64,000 nucleotides of DNA from Streptomyces lydicus. GTDB taxonomy: Bacteria; Actinomycetota; Actinomycetes; Streptomycetales; Streptomycetaceae. The stretch lies in NCBI RefSeq assembly GCF_000717345.1, contig NZ_JNZA01000001.1, positions 261,538 through 325,537 of the forward strand, written 5' to 3'. How positions within the stretch are numbered: position 1 is the stretch's first letter; each line of letters starts with the position of its first letter. The position numbers and the translations under genes are program-made. This document shows positions 63,847-64,000 of this stretch, piece after piece. The notes beneath the pieces are model-generated. The model searched no databases and was not told the origin of the DNA. It worked only from the letters and a program-made list of their open reading frames with translations.

Positions 63847-64000
63847 TCAGGACAGCACGTCCATCAGGGCGGTGACATAGGCATTCAGCCGCTGCTCCAC
63901 GGTTCGCGTCGTCAGCTCTGGTCTCCCTGCCTCACGCCATGACTTCGCCACCTGCTGCACCTCTTCTGAGCAGGCCAGCCCGTCCCGCACCTGCCAGTAC
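63847..64000 (-). CDS. Unidentified protein, C-terminal 50 residues only
   Basis: The last 50 residues of a gene entering from the right edge: YWQVRDGLACSEEVQQVAKS, WREAGRPELTTRTVEQRLNA, YVTALMDVLS, then TGA. Helical and charged; codon use is typical of real genes here, and a strong terminator follows. Function cannot be told from this fragment. Confidence 0.6.
   Translation of the reverse strand, partial: YWQVRDGLACSEEVQQVAKSWREAGRPELTTRTVEQRLNAYVTALMDVLS

Overview
The window is high-GC actinomycete DNA, almost certainly Streptomyces. Coding strands show strong third-position GC, GTG and TTG starts are common, a Tat lipoprotein, a LAL-type regulator and many Streptomyces-style two-gene regulator/enzyme pairs are present. 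The mix of duplicated housekeeping-like genes (a second folE, a second enolase), dead transposons, decayed operons and one natural-product cluster fits a chromosome arm rather than the conserved core.

Layout. 1-8.8 kb: ordinary accessory genes, including a HAD phosphatase (cut by the edge), a YciI protein, a DoxX protein with an internal deletion, a SufR-like cysteine-rich regulator with a tiny coupled peptide, a divergent membrane protein/folE/ArsC-like group, two GNAT acetyltransferases, a DUF5959-like protein and small secreted or unknown proteins. 9.1-25.1 kb: a thiopeptide cluster. A LAL regulator (+ strand) faces a minus-strand set made of an ABC exporter, an RRE/ThiF-like leader-binding partner, a tandem-domain SagB-type dehydrogenase, a 60-residue precursor, a ThiF-YcaO cyclodehydratase, a LanB glutamylation protein and two small thiopeptide-type proteins (dehydratase elimination domain and putative pyridine synthase). 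The core SNCTSTGTPASCCSCCCC is, from memory, that of cyclothiazomycin, so this is most likely a cyclothiazomycin-family locus. 25.4-28.5 kb: an SGNH hydrolase and a 14-TM MFS exporter, controlled with their TetR regulator through a shared palindrome; both transcripts look leaderless.

28.5-34.5 kb: small unknown genes, an IS5-family scrap, a decayed Zn-alcohol/formaldehyde dehydrogenase and an intact katG. 35.3-39.4 kb: a sulfonate/taurine-type ABC importer, the remnant of a flavin monooxygenase and a TauD/TfdA dioxygenase, closed by a strong terminator. 39.7-46.3 kb: small proteins, a truncated PucR regulator, a glycine-betaine ABC operon with a deletion fusing the ATPase to a permease tail, and an esterase/TetR pair. 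47.1-53.1 kb: an Imm35-like protein, a PhyH dioxygenase flanked by an inverted motif, a VOC protein abutting an ISL3 remnant, an ArsR/quinone-oxidoreductase pair and a frameshifted SUKH gene.

53.3-64 kb: an NAD(P)-binding protein/GlxA-type AraC pair, enolase and MarR separated by six 13-bp tandem repeats, an IS5-family element, a quinone-oxidoreductase/TetR pair, a 193-bp MITE-like deletion derivative of that same IS, an epoxide hydrolase/CGNR pair sharing repeated boxes, a frameshifted MetE-like gene and a partial gene at the right edge. Two recurring themes are divergent regulator/enzyme pairs with readable palindromic operators, and start codons 5-7 nt after a TANNNT box with no ribosome-binding site. 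No tRNA, rRNA or CRISPR array was seen.
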